Source: Tomitella gaofuii
Lineage (GTDB): Bacteria; Actinomycetota; Actinomycetes; Mycobacteriales; Mycobacteriaceae
Length of the DNA: 64,000 nucleotides
NCBI RefSeq assembly: GCF_014126825.1
Contig: NZ_CP059900.1
Location: 3,486,954-3,550,953, forward strand
Reading direction: 5' to 3'
Position numbers and translations under genes: made by a program. Under the pieces are notes generated by a model. The model had not been told where the DNA came from, did no database searches, and saw nothing but the letters and a program-made list of their open reading frames with translations. Shown here piece by piece: positions 30,182 to 38,410 of the stretch. How positions within the stretch are numbered: position 1 is the stretch's first letter; every line of letters begins with the position of its first letter.

Positions 30182-30877
30182 GTGGCAAAGCGCAAGGACA
30201 ACTCCGAGATCGACGGCCGCAAGCTGCGCTGGCAGGAGCACAAGCTCGCGCGGCGCGCCGAGCTGTCCGACGGCGCCCTCGCCGCCATCCGGGCCCGCGG
30301 CAGCAACACCGGCATGGACGAGATCGCCGCGGAGATCGGCGTGTCCAAGACGGTGCTCTACCGCTACTTCGACGACAAGGCCGACCTGACCAGCGCCGCG
30401 ACGATGCGGTTCATGGAGACGCGCCTGGCCCCCGCGCTCGCCGCCGCGCTGGGTCAAGAGGACCTCGACGAGTTCGGCCTGGCCGAGGCCGCCATCTCGG
30501 TGTACGTGCGCACGGTGGCCGACGAGCCGGAGATCTACCCGTTCATCATGGGCATGACCTCCGGCGGCGCGGGCGTGCGTGCGGCGTTGGAGAACAGCGA
30601 GCGGATCGTCGCGGAACTCCTCGCGGGCGTCCTCAGCGACCGGCTCCAGCGGCTGGGCTTCATCACCGACGGTTCGCTGACGTGGTCGTACGGGGTGGTC
30701 GGCGCCGTCCAGCTGGCCACGCACCGTTGGATGATGGACCGCTCCACTCCCGTCGAGGAGCTGATCGAGCACCTGCTCATGCTGGCCTGGGGCGGGATCA
30801 CCGCCATCGCCCACGCCCAGGGCGACCGCCGGGTGTTCATGTCCGAGCGGCACGAACTGCCCGTGCCCAAGGCCTGA
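30182..30877 (+). CDS. TetR family transcriptional regulator (Rv0472c-like)
   Basis: 231 residues. HTH: AIRARGSNTGMDEIAAEIGVSKTVLYRYFDDKADLTSAA, with a basic lead-in (KRKDNSEIDGRKLRWQEHK). The helical C-terminus would bind an effector. GTG 30182 follows GAGGGACGC. Divergent from the DUF445 gene with a 260-bp shared upstream region, as with Rv0472c/Rv0473. Confidence 0.9.
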   Translation: MAKRKDNSEIDGRKLRWQEHKLARRAELSDGALAAIRARGSNTGMDEIAAEIGVSKTVLYRYFDDKADLTSAATMRFMETRLAPALAAALGQEDLDEFGLAEAAISVYVRTVADEPEIYPFIMGMTSGGAGVRAALENSERIVAELLAGVLSDRLQRLGFITDGSLTWSYGVVGAVQLATHRWMMDRSTPVEELIEHLLMLAWGGITAIAHAQGDRRVFMSERHELPVPKA

Positions 30878-30904
30878 GGCGCGCCACCCGCCTGTTTCCC
30901 GCGG

Positions 30905-30965
30905 CGCGCGCCGATTGCCGCGACACCCCGGGACGACACGCGCGCGTAAGGATGATCGGCGCGCG
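30905..30965 (+). repeat. 61-bp dispersed repeat with 11-bp terminal inverted repeats, copy A
   Basis: CGCGCGCCGAT (30905-30915) and ATCGGCGCGCG (30955-30965) are perfect inverted ends. The same 61-bp element lies at 32136-32196 in the same orientation (48 of 61 positions identical by my count, no gaps). The two flank the AbiEi/DUF559-type gene. A third, partial copy lies inverted at 26617-26657. Confidence 0.75.
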
Positions 30966-31073
30966 GCGCGGGGGCAACGGCTCTTCGCACCGCCGCGGAA
31001 GTTATCCACAGGCACCGTCCCGCTCCTGGGGTTTTACGGTCGGCCATGGAATCCGCTGTCGCCCGGTACGGCC

Positions 31074-32078
31074 ATGATGGGGTGCATGGGGAGGAAAAGG
31101 CTTCTGTTCAGGGCCAACGCCGTCGGCAATGGAATCGACGATCACGCACTCCAGCGAATGTGCAATCAGGGGGATCTCGCGCGGGTGCGGCCGGGTGTCT
31201 ACGCGACGCCCGGTGACGCGGCCACCGATATCACCACGCGCCACGTCATCGCCGTGCACGCAGCAATGGCCAAACAGCGGACGAACGCCGTGGTCAGCCA
31301 CGTGTCCGCGGCCGCGATCCACGGGTTGCCGCTGTGGGACTTGAGTCTCGCCCAAGTCCACCTGACGCAGCCTGGCACCGCAGGCGGACACACGACCCGG
31401 CGCCGGCACCAGCACATGGCCCACCTGTCGCCTGCTCAGGTGACCGAGGTCGGCGGGCTCCCGGTGAGCACCGTCGCTCGCACCATCGTCGACTTGGCCC
31501 GGACGGTGCAGTTCGATCGTGCGGTGGCGGTGGGCGACGCAGCGCTGAACAACGCGATGACCACTGTCGACGAGCTGTTGACGGAGATCGAAAGGCTGCC
31601 CGGCAGATCCGGAGCCAAACGCGCGCGAGCCGCTGTCCTGGCCATGGATCCGCGCAGTGAGAGCATCGGCGAAAGCTGGAGCCGCATCGTAATGGACCGC
31701 GCGGGACTTCCGCCCCGCGATCTGCAACGGGTCATCCGGGTGAACGGCGATCTGCTGGGCCGGGCGGACTACTTCTTCGATGAGCACGGCATCGTGGGCG
31801 AGTTCGACGGCCGCGTCAAGTACTCGCGTCAGATCGACGATCCCCGTGATCCGGGTGAGATCGCCTGGGATGAGAAGAAGCGCGAGGACCGTCTGCGCGA
31901 CGCCGGGCTCGAAGTGATGCGCTGGACCTGGGCCGACCTGGCCGCCCCGCACCGCCTGCTGAGCCTTTTCGACAGCGCCCGCAGGCGCGCCGAGGCGAGT
32001 CCGGCCCCGATCATCGACGCCGTCGACCCGCGTGACGCCTACGTTCCCCGGCGGCGGGTTCGTCCCAGGACCTTGTGA
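31074..32078 (+). CDS. AbiEi-antitoxin-like / DUF559 (Vsr-like) domain protein
   Basis: 334 residues. The N-terminal half reads like an AbiEi-type winged helix plus linker (DDHALQRMCNQGDLARVRPGVYATP, AVVSHVSAAAIHGLPLWD, GGLPVSTVARTIVDLART). The C-terminal half resembles the DUF559/Vsr PD-(D/E)xK nuclease fold (LGRADYFFDEHGIVGEFDGRVKYSR, EKKREDRLRDAGLEVMRWTWADL). Such proteins occur in several copies in mycobacterial relatives, usually without an AbiEii toxin partner, and none is seen here. ATG 31074, 31077 or 31086 could be the start. A TTATCCACA motif lies 64 bases upstream. Function unknown. Confidence 0.75.
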   Translation: MMGCMGRKRLLFRANAVGNGIDDHALQRMCNQGDLARVRPGVYATPGDAATDITTRHVIAVHAAMAKQRTNAVVSHVSAAAIHGLPLWDLSLAQVHLTQPGTAGGHTTRRRHQHMAHLSPAQVTEVGGLPVSTVARTIVDLARTVQFDRAVAVGDAALNNAMTTVDELLTEIERLPGRSGAKRARAAVLAMDPRSESIGESWSRIVMDRAGLPPRDLQRVIRVNGDLLGRADYFFDEHGIVGEFDGRVKYSRQIDDPRDPGEIAWDEKKREDRLRDAGLEVMRWTWADLAAPHRLLSLFDSARRRAEASPAPIIDAVDPRDAYVPRRRVRPRTL

Positions 32079-32135
32079 CAGAGTGCCGCCCCCCGGCCGG
32101 GCCGGCTCCACCTCGCCGCGCGCGCCCTGCCGCCA

Positions 32136-32196
32136 CGCGCGGCCCTTGCCGCGACACGCCGGGATGATGCGCGCGCGCCGTGACTATCGGCGCGCG
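32136..32196 (+). repeat. 61-bp dispersed repeat, copy B
   Basis: Direct repeat of 30905-30965, same length and orientation. Its right end ATCGGCGCGCG is identical to that of copy A; the left end differs at three bases. It lies 57 bp after the AbiEi/DUF559-type gene. Confidence 0.75.
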
Positions 32197-32325
32197 CAGT
32201 GGGAGGGGACGCTGGCGGGGCCGCAGGCGCGCAGCGTGAGGGAGGCCGGCACGGCGAGGCCCTGACGGCCGGCCGGGCGGTGGGCGCCGCGCGCCCACCG
32301 CCCGGCACTCACCGCCGCTGCCGGT

Positions 32326-34644
32326 TCACGCCAACCCGGTGCCCAGCGCCGACTCGGCCTCGAGCCGGTCGGCGCGCCGCCGCAGCCTCCGCGCCGCCGC
32401 CACCAGGTTGCGCAGCGACGGTTCGAGCTGCGAAAAGTGCCGCGTCTTGAGGCCGCCGTCGGGGTTGGCCCACAGCCGGTCGACGTCGATGGCTTCGGCG
32501 GCCCGGGTGAGGCGGTCGTCGAGCTCGTCGATGTCGGGCACCACGGCCGAGCGCGTCTCGTACACGCCGGGCCCCACCCCGCGGGTGAAGCCGGCGCCGC
32601 CGAGGGCGTCGAGGACCCAGTCGACGGTGCGCGTCTGGATCAGGTAGGTGACGTCGCAGTCGAGGTTCTCGATGGCCTCCACCACCGACCGCACCCGGGA
32701 GAGCCCGATGTGCGTGTGGATCTGCGTCTCCGCGGCGGCGCCGGCCGTGGCCAGCCGGAACGCGCCCACCGCCCATTCGAGGTACTCCTCGCGGCCCACG
32801 TCCTGCCGGGGCAACAGGGTGCGGATGGCCGGTTCGTCGACCTGGATGATCCGGATGCCCGCGGCCTCCAGGTCGGCCACCTCGTCGCGCACCGCCAGCG
32901 CCAGCTGTTCGGCGGTCTCGGCCATGGGCTGGTCGTCGCGCACGTACGACAACGCGAGCAGCGTGACCGGCCCGGTGAGGACCGCCTTGACCGGCTTGTC
33001 GGTCAGCGACTGCGCGTACTCGGTCCAGCGCACCGACATGGGGCCGGGCCGGGACACGTCGCCGTAGAGCACGGGCGGGCGCACCGTCCGCGAGCCGTAC
33101 ACCTGGATCCAGCCGCTGCGGGTGATGGCGTAGCCGTCGAGTTGTTCGGCGAAGAACTGCACCATGTCGTTGCGCTCGACCTCGCCGTTGACGAGCACGT
33201 CCAGGCCGATGTCCTCCTGCAGCCGGATGACGAGTTCGATCTCCGCGTGCACCTCGGCCACGTACTCGTCCCACGTGAGCCGCCCCTGGCCCAGGTCGTA
33301 GCGGGCCTTGCGGATGTGCTCGGTCTGCGGGAACGAGCCCAGCGTGGTGGCGGGCACGTCGGGCAGCGGCATGGCTTCGCGCTGGACGGCCCGACGCTCG
33401 GCGAACGGCATGCGCGCGCGGTCGGCGTCGGTGACGGCGGCGACCCGCTTGCGCACGGCGTCGTTGGTGACGGCGGCCGGGCGTTCGGCCTCGTCGGCCC
33501 ACTTGGCGGGCGGGCCCTTGCGCAGCGCGCGGGCCAGCGCCACCGACTCGCCCACCTTCTGCTTGGCGAAGGCCAGGTGGTCGGCGACGTTCTCGTCCAG
33601 GTCGTACTCCATGAGCACGTCGTAGGGAACGTGCATGAGCGAGCACGAGGTGGACACGACGATGTCGGGGATCGCCGCGTACAGCTCCTTGAGGTAGTCG
33701 AGCGTCTGCAGCTTGTGCACCCGCCACACGTTGCGGCCGTCGATGACGCCGGCGTAGAGGCGCTTGCGCTTCATGCCCGGGATGGCGGCGAGCTCGTCGG
33801 CTGTCTTGGGTGCGTCGACGAGGTCCAGGCCGATGGCCTCGACCTTGGTGGACGCCAGCAGCGGCAGCGCCGGGCCGAAATCCCCGTAGGGCCCGGTGAC
33901 GAGCAGGCGGGGGCGCAGCGGGGCCTCGGACAGTTCGCGGTAGGCGTGGCCGAACGCCTCCAGCTCGCGTTCGGAGCGTTCCAGGGTGAACCACGGCTCG
34001 TCCAGCTGCACGCAGGTGATCCCCGCGCGGGCGAGCTGCTCGAACAGCTGCTCGTAGGCGGCCAGCAGAGGCTCCAGCAGGTCCAGCTGGTGGAAGCCCT
34101 CGGTGGCGTCGGCGCTCACCCGGCTCAGCAGCAGAAGCGACAGCGGCCCCAGCACCACCGGGCGCAGTTCGACATCGTGCTGCTTGGCCCGGTGCACCTC
34201 GTCGAGCAGCGATTCGGAGTGCAGCGCGAAGACGGTGTTCTGGTCCAGCTCGGGGGCACGGTAGTAGTAGTTGCTGCTGATGAACTTGGCCAGCTCCAGC
34301 GGCGGGTGCCCGGGCACGCCGCGCGCCATCGCGAAGTAGAAGTCCAGCGGGTGCATCGACTCCTGCAGGTCGCGGAAGCGGGCCGGCACCGCGCCGAACA
34401 GCAGCGCGTTGTCGAGCACATGGTCGTAGAAGGAGAAGGTGTTGCCGGGTACCTGGCTGAGCCCCGTCGCGGCGAGCTCGAGCCACGTGGACTCCTGGAG
34501 CTCGCGGCCCACGGCCAGCAGCTCGTCGCGGCTGGAGTGGCGGTGCCAATACGACTCCAGGGCACGCTTGAGCTCTCGACGCGGCCCGATCCTCGGGTAG
34601 CCGAGGACGCTGGAACCGATTCCTGCCGGAACTGCGGTACTCAT
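32326..34644 (-). CDS. metE: MetE-type methionine synthase homologue lacking zinc ligands
   Basis: 772 residues, both halves of cobalamin-independent methionine synthase present: N-terminal SSVLGYPRIGPRRELKRALESYW, then TTLGSFPQTEHIRKAR, LVNGEVERNDMVQFF, GDVSRPGPMSVRW, LTGPVTLLALSYVRDDQP and IIQVDEPAIRTLLP. The active site is changed. E. coli MetE binds zinc through His641, Cys643, Glu665 and Cys726. Here the first motif is IHTHIGLS (Cys to Gly), the segment around Glu665 is DVTYLIQTRTVD (no Glu), and NPDCGLKTR has become NPDGGLKTR (Cys to Gly). The frame is intact, so this is not simple decay. It may be a paralogue with another role. Start ATG 34644. Confidence 0.85.
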   Translation of the reverse strand: MSTAVPAGIGSSVLGYPRIGPRRELKRALESYWHRHSSRDELLAVGRELQESTWLELAATGLSQVPGNTFSFYDHVLDNALLFGAVPARFRDLQESMHPLDFYFAMARGVPGHPPLELAKFISSNYYYRAPELDQNTVFALHSESLLDEVHRAKQHDVELRPVVLGPLSLLLLSRVSADATEGFHQLDLLEPLLAAYEQLFEQLARAGITCVQLDEPWFTLERSERELEAFGHAYRELSEAPLRPRLLVTGPYGDFGPALPLLASTKVEAIGLDLVDAPKTADELAAIPGMKRKRLYAGVIDGRNVWRVHKLQTLDYLKELYAAIPDIVVSTSCSLMHVPYDVLMEYDLDENVADHLAFAKQKVGESVALARALRKGPPAKWADEAERPAAVTNDAVRKRVAAVTDADRARMPFAERRAVQREAMPLPDVPATTLGSFPQTEHIRKARYDLGQGRLTWDEYVAEVHAEIELVIRLQEDIGLDVLVNGEVERNDMVQFFAEQLDGYAITRSGWIQVYGSRTVRPPVLYGDVSRPGPMSVRWTEYAQSLTDKPVKAVLTGPVTLLALSYVRDDQPMAETAEQLALAVRDEVADLEAAGIRIIQVDEPAIRTLLPRQDVGREEYLEWAVGAFRLATAGAAAETQIHTHIGLSRVRSVVEAIENLDCDVTYLIQTRTVDWVLDALGGAGFTRGVGPGVYETRSAVVPDIDELDDRLTRAAEAIDVDRLWANPDGGLKTRHFSQLEPSLRNLVAAARRLRRRADRLEAESALGTGLA

Positions 34645-34823
34645 TGCGATGTCGACCTTTCCTGTCTGCTCGCACAGTCGCTGCACTGATGCAGGCGGGC
34701 CGGGACGGCGTGCGCCCCGCACTGCGCGGTGGGTCCACCCCGGCGGCCTCGCCGGCACTTCTCATCGTGCCGAATGTACCGACCAGCCGCACCGGGTACC
34801 CGCTGTTTACGGTCTCGAAGATT

Positions 34824-34888
34824 CCCGTCCGGCCGCGTGGCGGACGGGATGCGCCGAGGGGCGCGACCGTGCTCGGTCACGCCCCTCG
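34824..34888 (-). terminator. Two consecutive hairpins downstream of fadB2
   Basis: First: CCCGTCCG (34824-34831) with CGGACGGG (34841-34848), perfect 8 bp. Second: CGAGGGGCGCGACC (34855-34868) with GGTCACGCCCCTCG (34875-34888), 14 bp with one mismatch. They lie 112-176 bases past the fadB2 stop and upstream of the metE-like leader, so they probably end the fadB2 transcript. The rest of the 355-bp gap holds the metE leader; I see no riboswitch core in it. Confidence 0.6.
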
Positions 34889-34999
34889 ACGACGGCTCTC
34901 ACACTGCGTCCCGCGCCCGACGGCGGCCCGGCGCCCGCCCGAAGTGGTGTTCTTCGGCGGCTCCGCGCACCCGTCCGGCGGCCGGGCGGACGCCCGCTG

Positions 35000-35887
35000 T
35001 TACTGGGCGGACGCCCCGTTCTCGGCGTACTGGTAGAAGCCGTGGCCGGACTTCTTGCCCAGCCGGCCGGCCTCGACCATGCGCAGCAGCAGCGGCGGCG
35101 CCGAGTACAGCGGCTCCTTGAACTCCTCGTACATCGAGTCGGCGATCGCCTTGACCGTGTCCAGCCCGATGAGGTCGCTCAGCTTGAGCGGGCCCATCGG
35201 GTGGGCGAGGCCCAGCGAGATCGTCTTGTCGACGTCCTCGACGGTGGCGAAGCCGGACTCGACCATGCGGATCGCCGACAGCAGGTACGGCACCAGCAGC
35301 GCGTTGGCGATGAAGCCGGAACGGTCCGCCGAGCGCACCACCTCCTTGCCCAGCACCTCGTGGGCGAAGTGCTCGGCACGCTTGCCCACCTCCGCGCTCG
35401 TGGTCAGCGTGGTCACGAGCTCGACCAGCGGCAGCACGGGCACGGGGTTGAAGAAGTGCATCCCGACGACGCGGGAGGCGTTCTCCGTGGCCATCGCGAG
35501 CTTCATGATCGGGATGGACGAGGTGTTGGACGCGAGGACCGCGTGCGGGTCGGTGACCACCGAGTCGAGTTCGGCGAAGACCGCGGTCTTGACCTTCTCG
35601 TCCTCGGTGACCGCCTCGACCACCAACTGGCGGTCCGCGAAGTCGCCCAGGTCCGAGGTGAATCGGAGCCGCCAGGCGGCCTGCTCACGCTCGCGGTCGG
35701 TGATCTTGCCGCTGCTGACACCGCGGTCGAGCGACCGCAGGATCCGTGCGCGGCCGGCCGCCGCCAGCTCGCGGGAAGGCTCGCATACGAGGACGTCAAC
35801 ATGTGCACGTGCGCACACCTCGGCGATGCCCGCACCCATCTGTCCGGCGCCGATGACGCCGACCCTCTGGATCTTCTCGCTTGTCAC
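35000..35887 (-). CDS. fadB2: 3-hydroxybutyryl-CoA dehydrogenase
   Basis: NAD(P)-dependent 3-hydroxyacyl-CoA dehydrogenase, 295 residues, counterpart of Rv0468. Nucleotide motif VGVIGAGQMGAGIAEV, catalytic His-Glu pair in MHFFNPVPVLPLVELV, SNTSSIPI, DRSGFIANALLVPYL and the C-terminal LGKKSGHGFYQY. GTG 35887 follows GAGGAGC. It lies downstream of isocitrate lyase, as in M. tuberculosis, consistent with fatty-acid or acetate metabolism. Confidence 0.95.
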   Translation of the reverse strand: MTSEKIQRVGVIGAGQMGAGIAEVCARAHVDVLVCEPSRELAAAGRARILRSLDRGVSSGKITDREREQAAWRLRFTSDLGDFADRQLVVEAVTEDEKVKTAVFAELDSVVTDPHAVLASNTSSIPIMKLAMATENASRVVGMHFFNPVPVLPLVELVTTLTTSAEVGKRAEHFAHEVLGKEVVRSADRSGFIANALLVPYLLSAIRMVESGFATVEDVDKTISLGLAHPMGPLKLSDLIGLDTVKAIADSMYEEFKEPLYSAPPLLLRMVEAGRLGKKSGHGFYQYAENGASAQ

Positions 35888-35955
35888 GTCAGCTCCTCAA
35901 GTGTGAGTAGGTGGTACCCAGCGTGAGTGGTTCTTCTTCAGGCCCTACGGGGAAC

Positions 35956-37248
35956 TTACCCGTGGAACTGCGCCTCTTCGGTCGAACCGCTCAGGGCCGT
36001 GGTGGAACTGGTGGGATCGACGGTGGTGGCGATGCGGTCGAAGTAGCCGGCGCCGACCTCGCGCTGGTGCTTGACCGCGGTGAAGCCGCGCTCCTCGGCC
36101 GCGGCGAACTCGCGGTTCTGCAGCTCGACGAACGACGTCATCTGGTTGCGGGCGTAGCCGTAGGCCAGGTCGAACATCGAGTAGTTGAGCGCGTGGAAGC
36201 CGGCCAGGGTGATGAACTGGAACTTGAAGCCCATCGCGCCCAGCTCGCGCTGGAACTTGGCGATGGTGGCGTCGTCCAGGTTGGCCGACCAGTTGAACGA
36301 CGGCGAGCAGTTGTAGGCCAGCAGCTGGTCGGGGAACTCCGACTTGACGCCCTCGGCGAACTTGCGGGCGTACTCGAGGTCCGGCGTGCCCGTCTCCATC
36401 CAGATCAGGTCCGCGAACGGGGCGTAGGCCTTGGCGCGCTCGATGCAGGGCTCGATGCCGTTCTTGACGTGGTAGAAGCCCTCGGCCGTGCGCTCGCCGG
36501 TGATGAACTGGCGGTCGCGCTCGTCCACGTCGGAGGTGATGAGCGTGGCGGCCTCGGCGTCCGTGCGGGCGACGATGACGCTGGGCACGTTCGCGACGTC
36601 CGACGCCAGGCGGGCCGACGTCAGCGTGCGGATGTGCTGCTGGGTGGGGATGAGCACCTTGCCGCCCAGGTGGCCGCACTTCTTCTCGGAGGCCAGCTGG
36701 TCCTCCCAGTGCACGCCCGCCGCGCCGGCGCCGATCATGGCCTTCTGCAGCTCGTAGGCGTTGAGCGCACCGCCGAAGCCGGCCTCGGCGTCGGCGACGA
36801 TGGGGGCCAGCCAGTTCTCGATGGAGGTGTCACCCTCGACGCGGGCGACCTCGTCGGCGCGCAGCAGGGCGTTGTTGATGCGGCGCACCACGGTGGGGAC
36901 CGAGTTGGCCGGGTAGAGGCTCTGGTCCGGGTAGGTGTGGCCGGACAGGTTGGCGTCACCGGCGACCTGCCAGCCGGACAGGTACACGGCCTTGAGGCCC
37001 GCGCGGATCTGCTGGACGGCCTGGTTGCCGGTCAGCGCGCCGAGCGCGTTGACGAAGTCCTCCTTGTGGATGAGGTCCCACAGGACCTCGGCGCCGCGGC
37101 GGGCGAGGGTGTGCTCCTCGACGACGGTGCCCTGAAGTTCGGCGACCTGCTCGGCCGTGTAGTTGCGCGTGACGCCCTTCCAGCGGGGGTTCTCGTCCCA
37201 GTCCTTCTGGATCTCCGCGGCGGTACGTGCTTTTCCGACGTTCGACAT
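35956..37248 (-). CDS. aceA: Isocitrate lyase
   Basis: Glyoxylate-shunt enzyme cleaving isocitrate to glyoxylate and succinate, needed for growth on fatty acids and acetate. 430 residues. Catalytic loop [13 protein letters not shown], metal site in [12 protein letters not shown] and [13 protein letters not shown], and NCSPSFNW. Start ATG 37248 follows GCAGGAGCC. Counterpart of Rv0467 (icl1). The long leader carries RamB-like boxes and ramB lies 1.2 kb upstream. Confidence 0.97.
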   Translation of the reverse strand: MSNVGKARTAAEIQKDWDENPRWKGVTRNYTAEQVAELQGTVVEEHTLARRGAEVLWDLIHKEDFVNALGALTGNQAVQQIRAGLKAVYLSGWQVAGDANLSGHTYPDQSLYPANSVPTVVRRINNALLRADEVARVEGDTSIENWLAPIVADAEAGFGGALNAYELQKAMIGAGAAGVHWEDQLASEKKCGHLGGKVLIPTQQHIRTLTSARLASDVANVPSVIVARTDAEAATLITSDVDERDRQFITGERTAEGFYHVKNGIEPCIERAKAYAPFADLIWMETGTPDLEYARKFAEGVKSEFPDQLLAYNCSPSFNWSANLDDATIAKFQRELGAMGFKFQFITLAGFHALNYSMFDLAYGYARNQMTSFVELQNREFAAAEERGFTAVKHQREVGAGYFDRIATTVDPTSSTTALSGSTEEAQFHG

Positions 37249-37875
37249 CGAGGCTCCTGCTCTTCGAATCTTCACTGTTGTGCGCTGCCGGGCCCGGCCG
37301 CACCGGCGGTGCCGTCCGTGACGTCCCCGCCGCGGGGCGGGGCATCGCGGGCGGCGCCCCGGCTGTCCGGGCCGGCCCGGCGTCGCCACCCCGAGCGGCT
37401 CGGGGAAGCACGGAGTTCGCATTGATGCTCGCAAATCCGCACCGGCACTGACCTGTACACCACCGACAATGGCACACCTCAAACATGCAGGTCCAGGGCT
37501 CACAGTTGCCAACTTTCGCCAGCTTTCACGTCGGCTTTGCAAATTCAGCGAAGTTCCGCGTGCACACCCGCTGCGAAGTCGTCAATAGTCACATTCACCA
37601 AAAGTTACCGCCGAGTAAGCCGATTGGGGCCCTGGCCTGGGGGAAGCGCGCGGCCGTGACGAAACCGCGCGCACCGGCGGACGGGTCCCGCTCAGTGGCA
37701 GCCCGGATGCGCACGGCAGTCCACGTGCTATCGCCGACGGACAGGGATTGTGAGTGGCTTCACACATCGCAGGCGGGGTTTCGGGCGGCGCGTCGGGCGG
37801 TGCGATGCCGGGTCCGGCCGTCGCCGCCGGTTCCGCCTCCCGGGCCGCGCGCCACGCACCGACTAGCCTGGCGCC
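37249..37875. promoter_or_regulatory. aceA leader region with two RamB-like boxes
   Basis: 627 bp without a supported gene, between divergent aceA and the lipoprotein gene. Two sequences resemble the RamB site (AAAGTTTGCAAA type): on the minus strand GCGAAAGTTGGCAAC (37505-37519) and GAATTTGCAAAGCC (37533-37546), about 260-300 bases before the aceA start. RamB proteins repress or activate glyoxylate-cycle genes in Corynebacterium and Mycobacterium. Confidence 0.5.
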
Positions 37876-38328
37876 ATGACAGCGTCGCCCTCCCCGGCCG
37901 GAGCCGGCCCCTACCCCGCCGACCCGTCCGCCCCACGGCACCCGTCCGCCCCGCGCCGCTCGCGGATCGCCGCAATGGCCGGCCTGTCGATCATCGCGGC
38001 CGCAGCACTGCTGGTCGGCTGTGCGAACGCGTCGGAGATGTCCTGCGGCGATTTTCTGGGCCGGAGTTCGGACGACCAGAAGTCCACCACCCGGGATCTG
38101 CTCGAGGAGGGCGGCAACGGCAACCCGTCGGCGATGCTGCTCGCGGCCGCCCAGGGCTCGCTCTCCGGCTACTGCACCGTCGAGGGCGACGACGCGACGC
38201 TCGCGGACGCGATGTCCGTCTTCACCGACACCCTCGACTCGATCGGCGCGACGACGGGCGCCCCGGACCCCGGCGCCGCAGACGCCCCGGGGTCCGCCAC
38301 CACCGCCCCGGCGCAGCCCCCGAACTGA
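37876..38328 (+). CDS. Putative lipoprotein of unknown function
   Basis: 150 residues. A 30-residue Pro/Ala-rich leader precedes a hydrophobic stretch MAGLSIIAAAALLVGC with lipobox LLVGC (lipid-modified Cys near residue 49). Mature part: MSCGDFLGRSSDDQKSTTRDLLEEGGNGNPSAM...SGYCTVEGDDATLADAM, with two cysteines suggesting a disulphide and an overall pattern like small HdeA-type acid-stress proteins of mycobacteria. The C-terminus is Ala/Pro-rich. A TAGCCT box six bases before the ATG indicates a leaderless message. No firm function. Confidence 0.7.
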   Translation: MTASPSPAGAGPYPADPSAPRHPSAPRRSRIAAMAGLSIIAAAALLVGCANASEMSCGDFLGRSSDDQKSTTRDLLEEGGNGNPSAMLLAAAQGSLSGYCTVEGDDATLADAMSVFTDTLDSIGATTGAPDPGAADAPGSATTAPAQPPN

Positions 38329-38355
38329 GCCTCGCCACCGCCTGCTTCCCGCTTG

Positions 38356-38369
38356 CCAAGTCTGCAAAC
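38356..38369 (+). promoter_or_regulatory. RamB-like box upstream of ramB (autoregulation)
   Basis: CCAAGTCTGCAAAC matches the AAAGTNTGCAAA-type motif at most positions and lies about 45 bases before the ramB start, overlapping the -35/-10 area, so ramB probably controls itself. The -10 box itself is TAGCCT (38399-38404), six bases before the ATG. Confidence 0.55.
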
Positions 38370-38410
38370 CCGCTGTTGCGACCCTTCGCATGCGCTCGTA
38401 GCCTGGGGTG

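Noticed and set aside
31002-31010. TTATCCACA as part of a replication origin
   Set aside because: Single motif; no dnaA, dnaN or cluster of further boxes nearby.
32437-34689. 750-residue open frame opposite the metE-like gene
   Set aside because: It is the antisense of a well-supported gene; composition is biased and no domain is visible. Long antisense frames are normal at this GC content.
34645-34999. Possible cobalamin or SAM riboswitch in the metE-like leader
   Set aside because: No B12 box, no conserved aptamer core; only two terminator-like hairpins for fadB2 can be shown.
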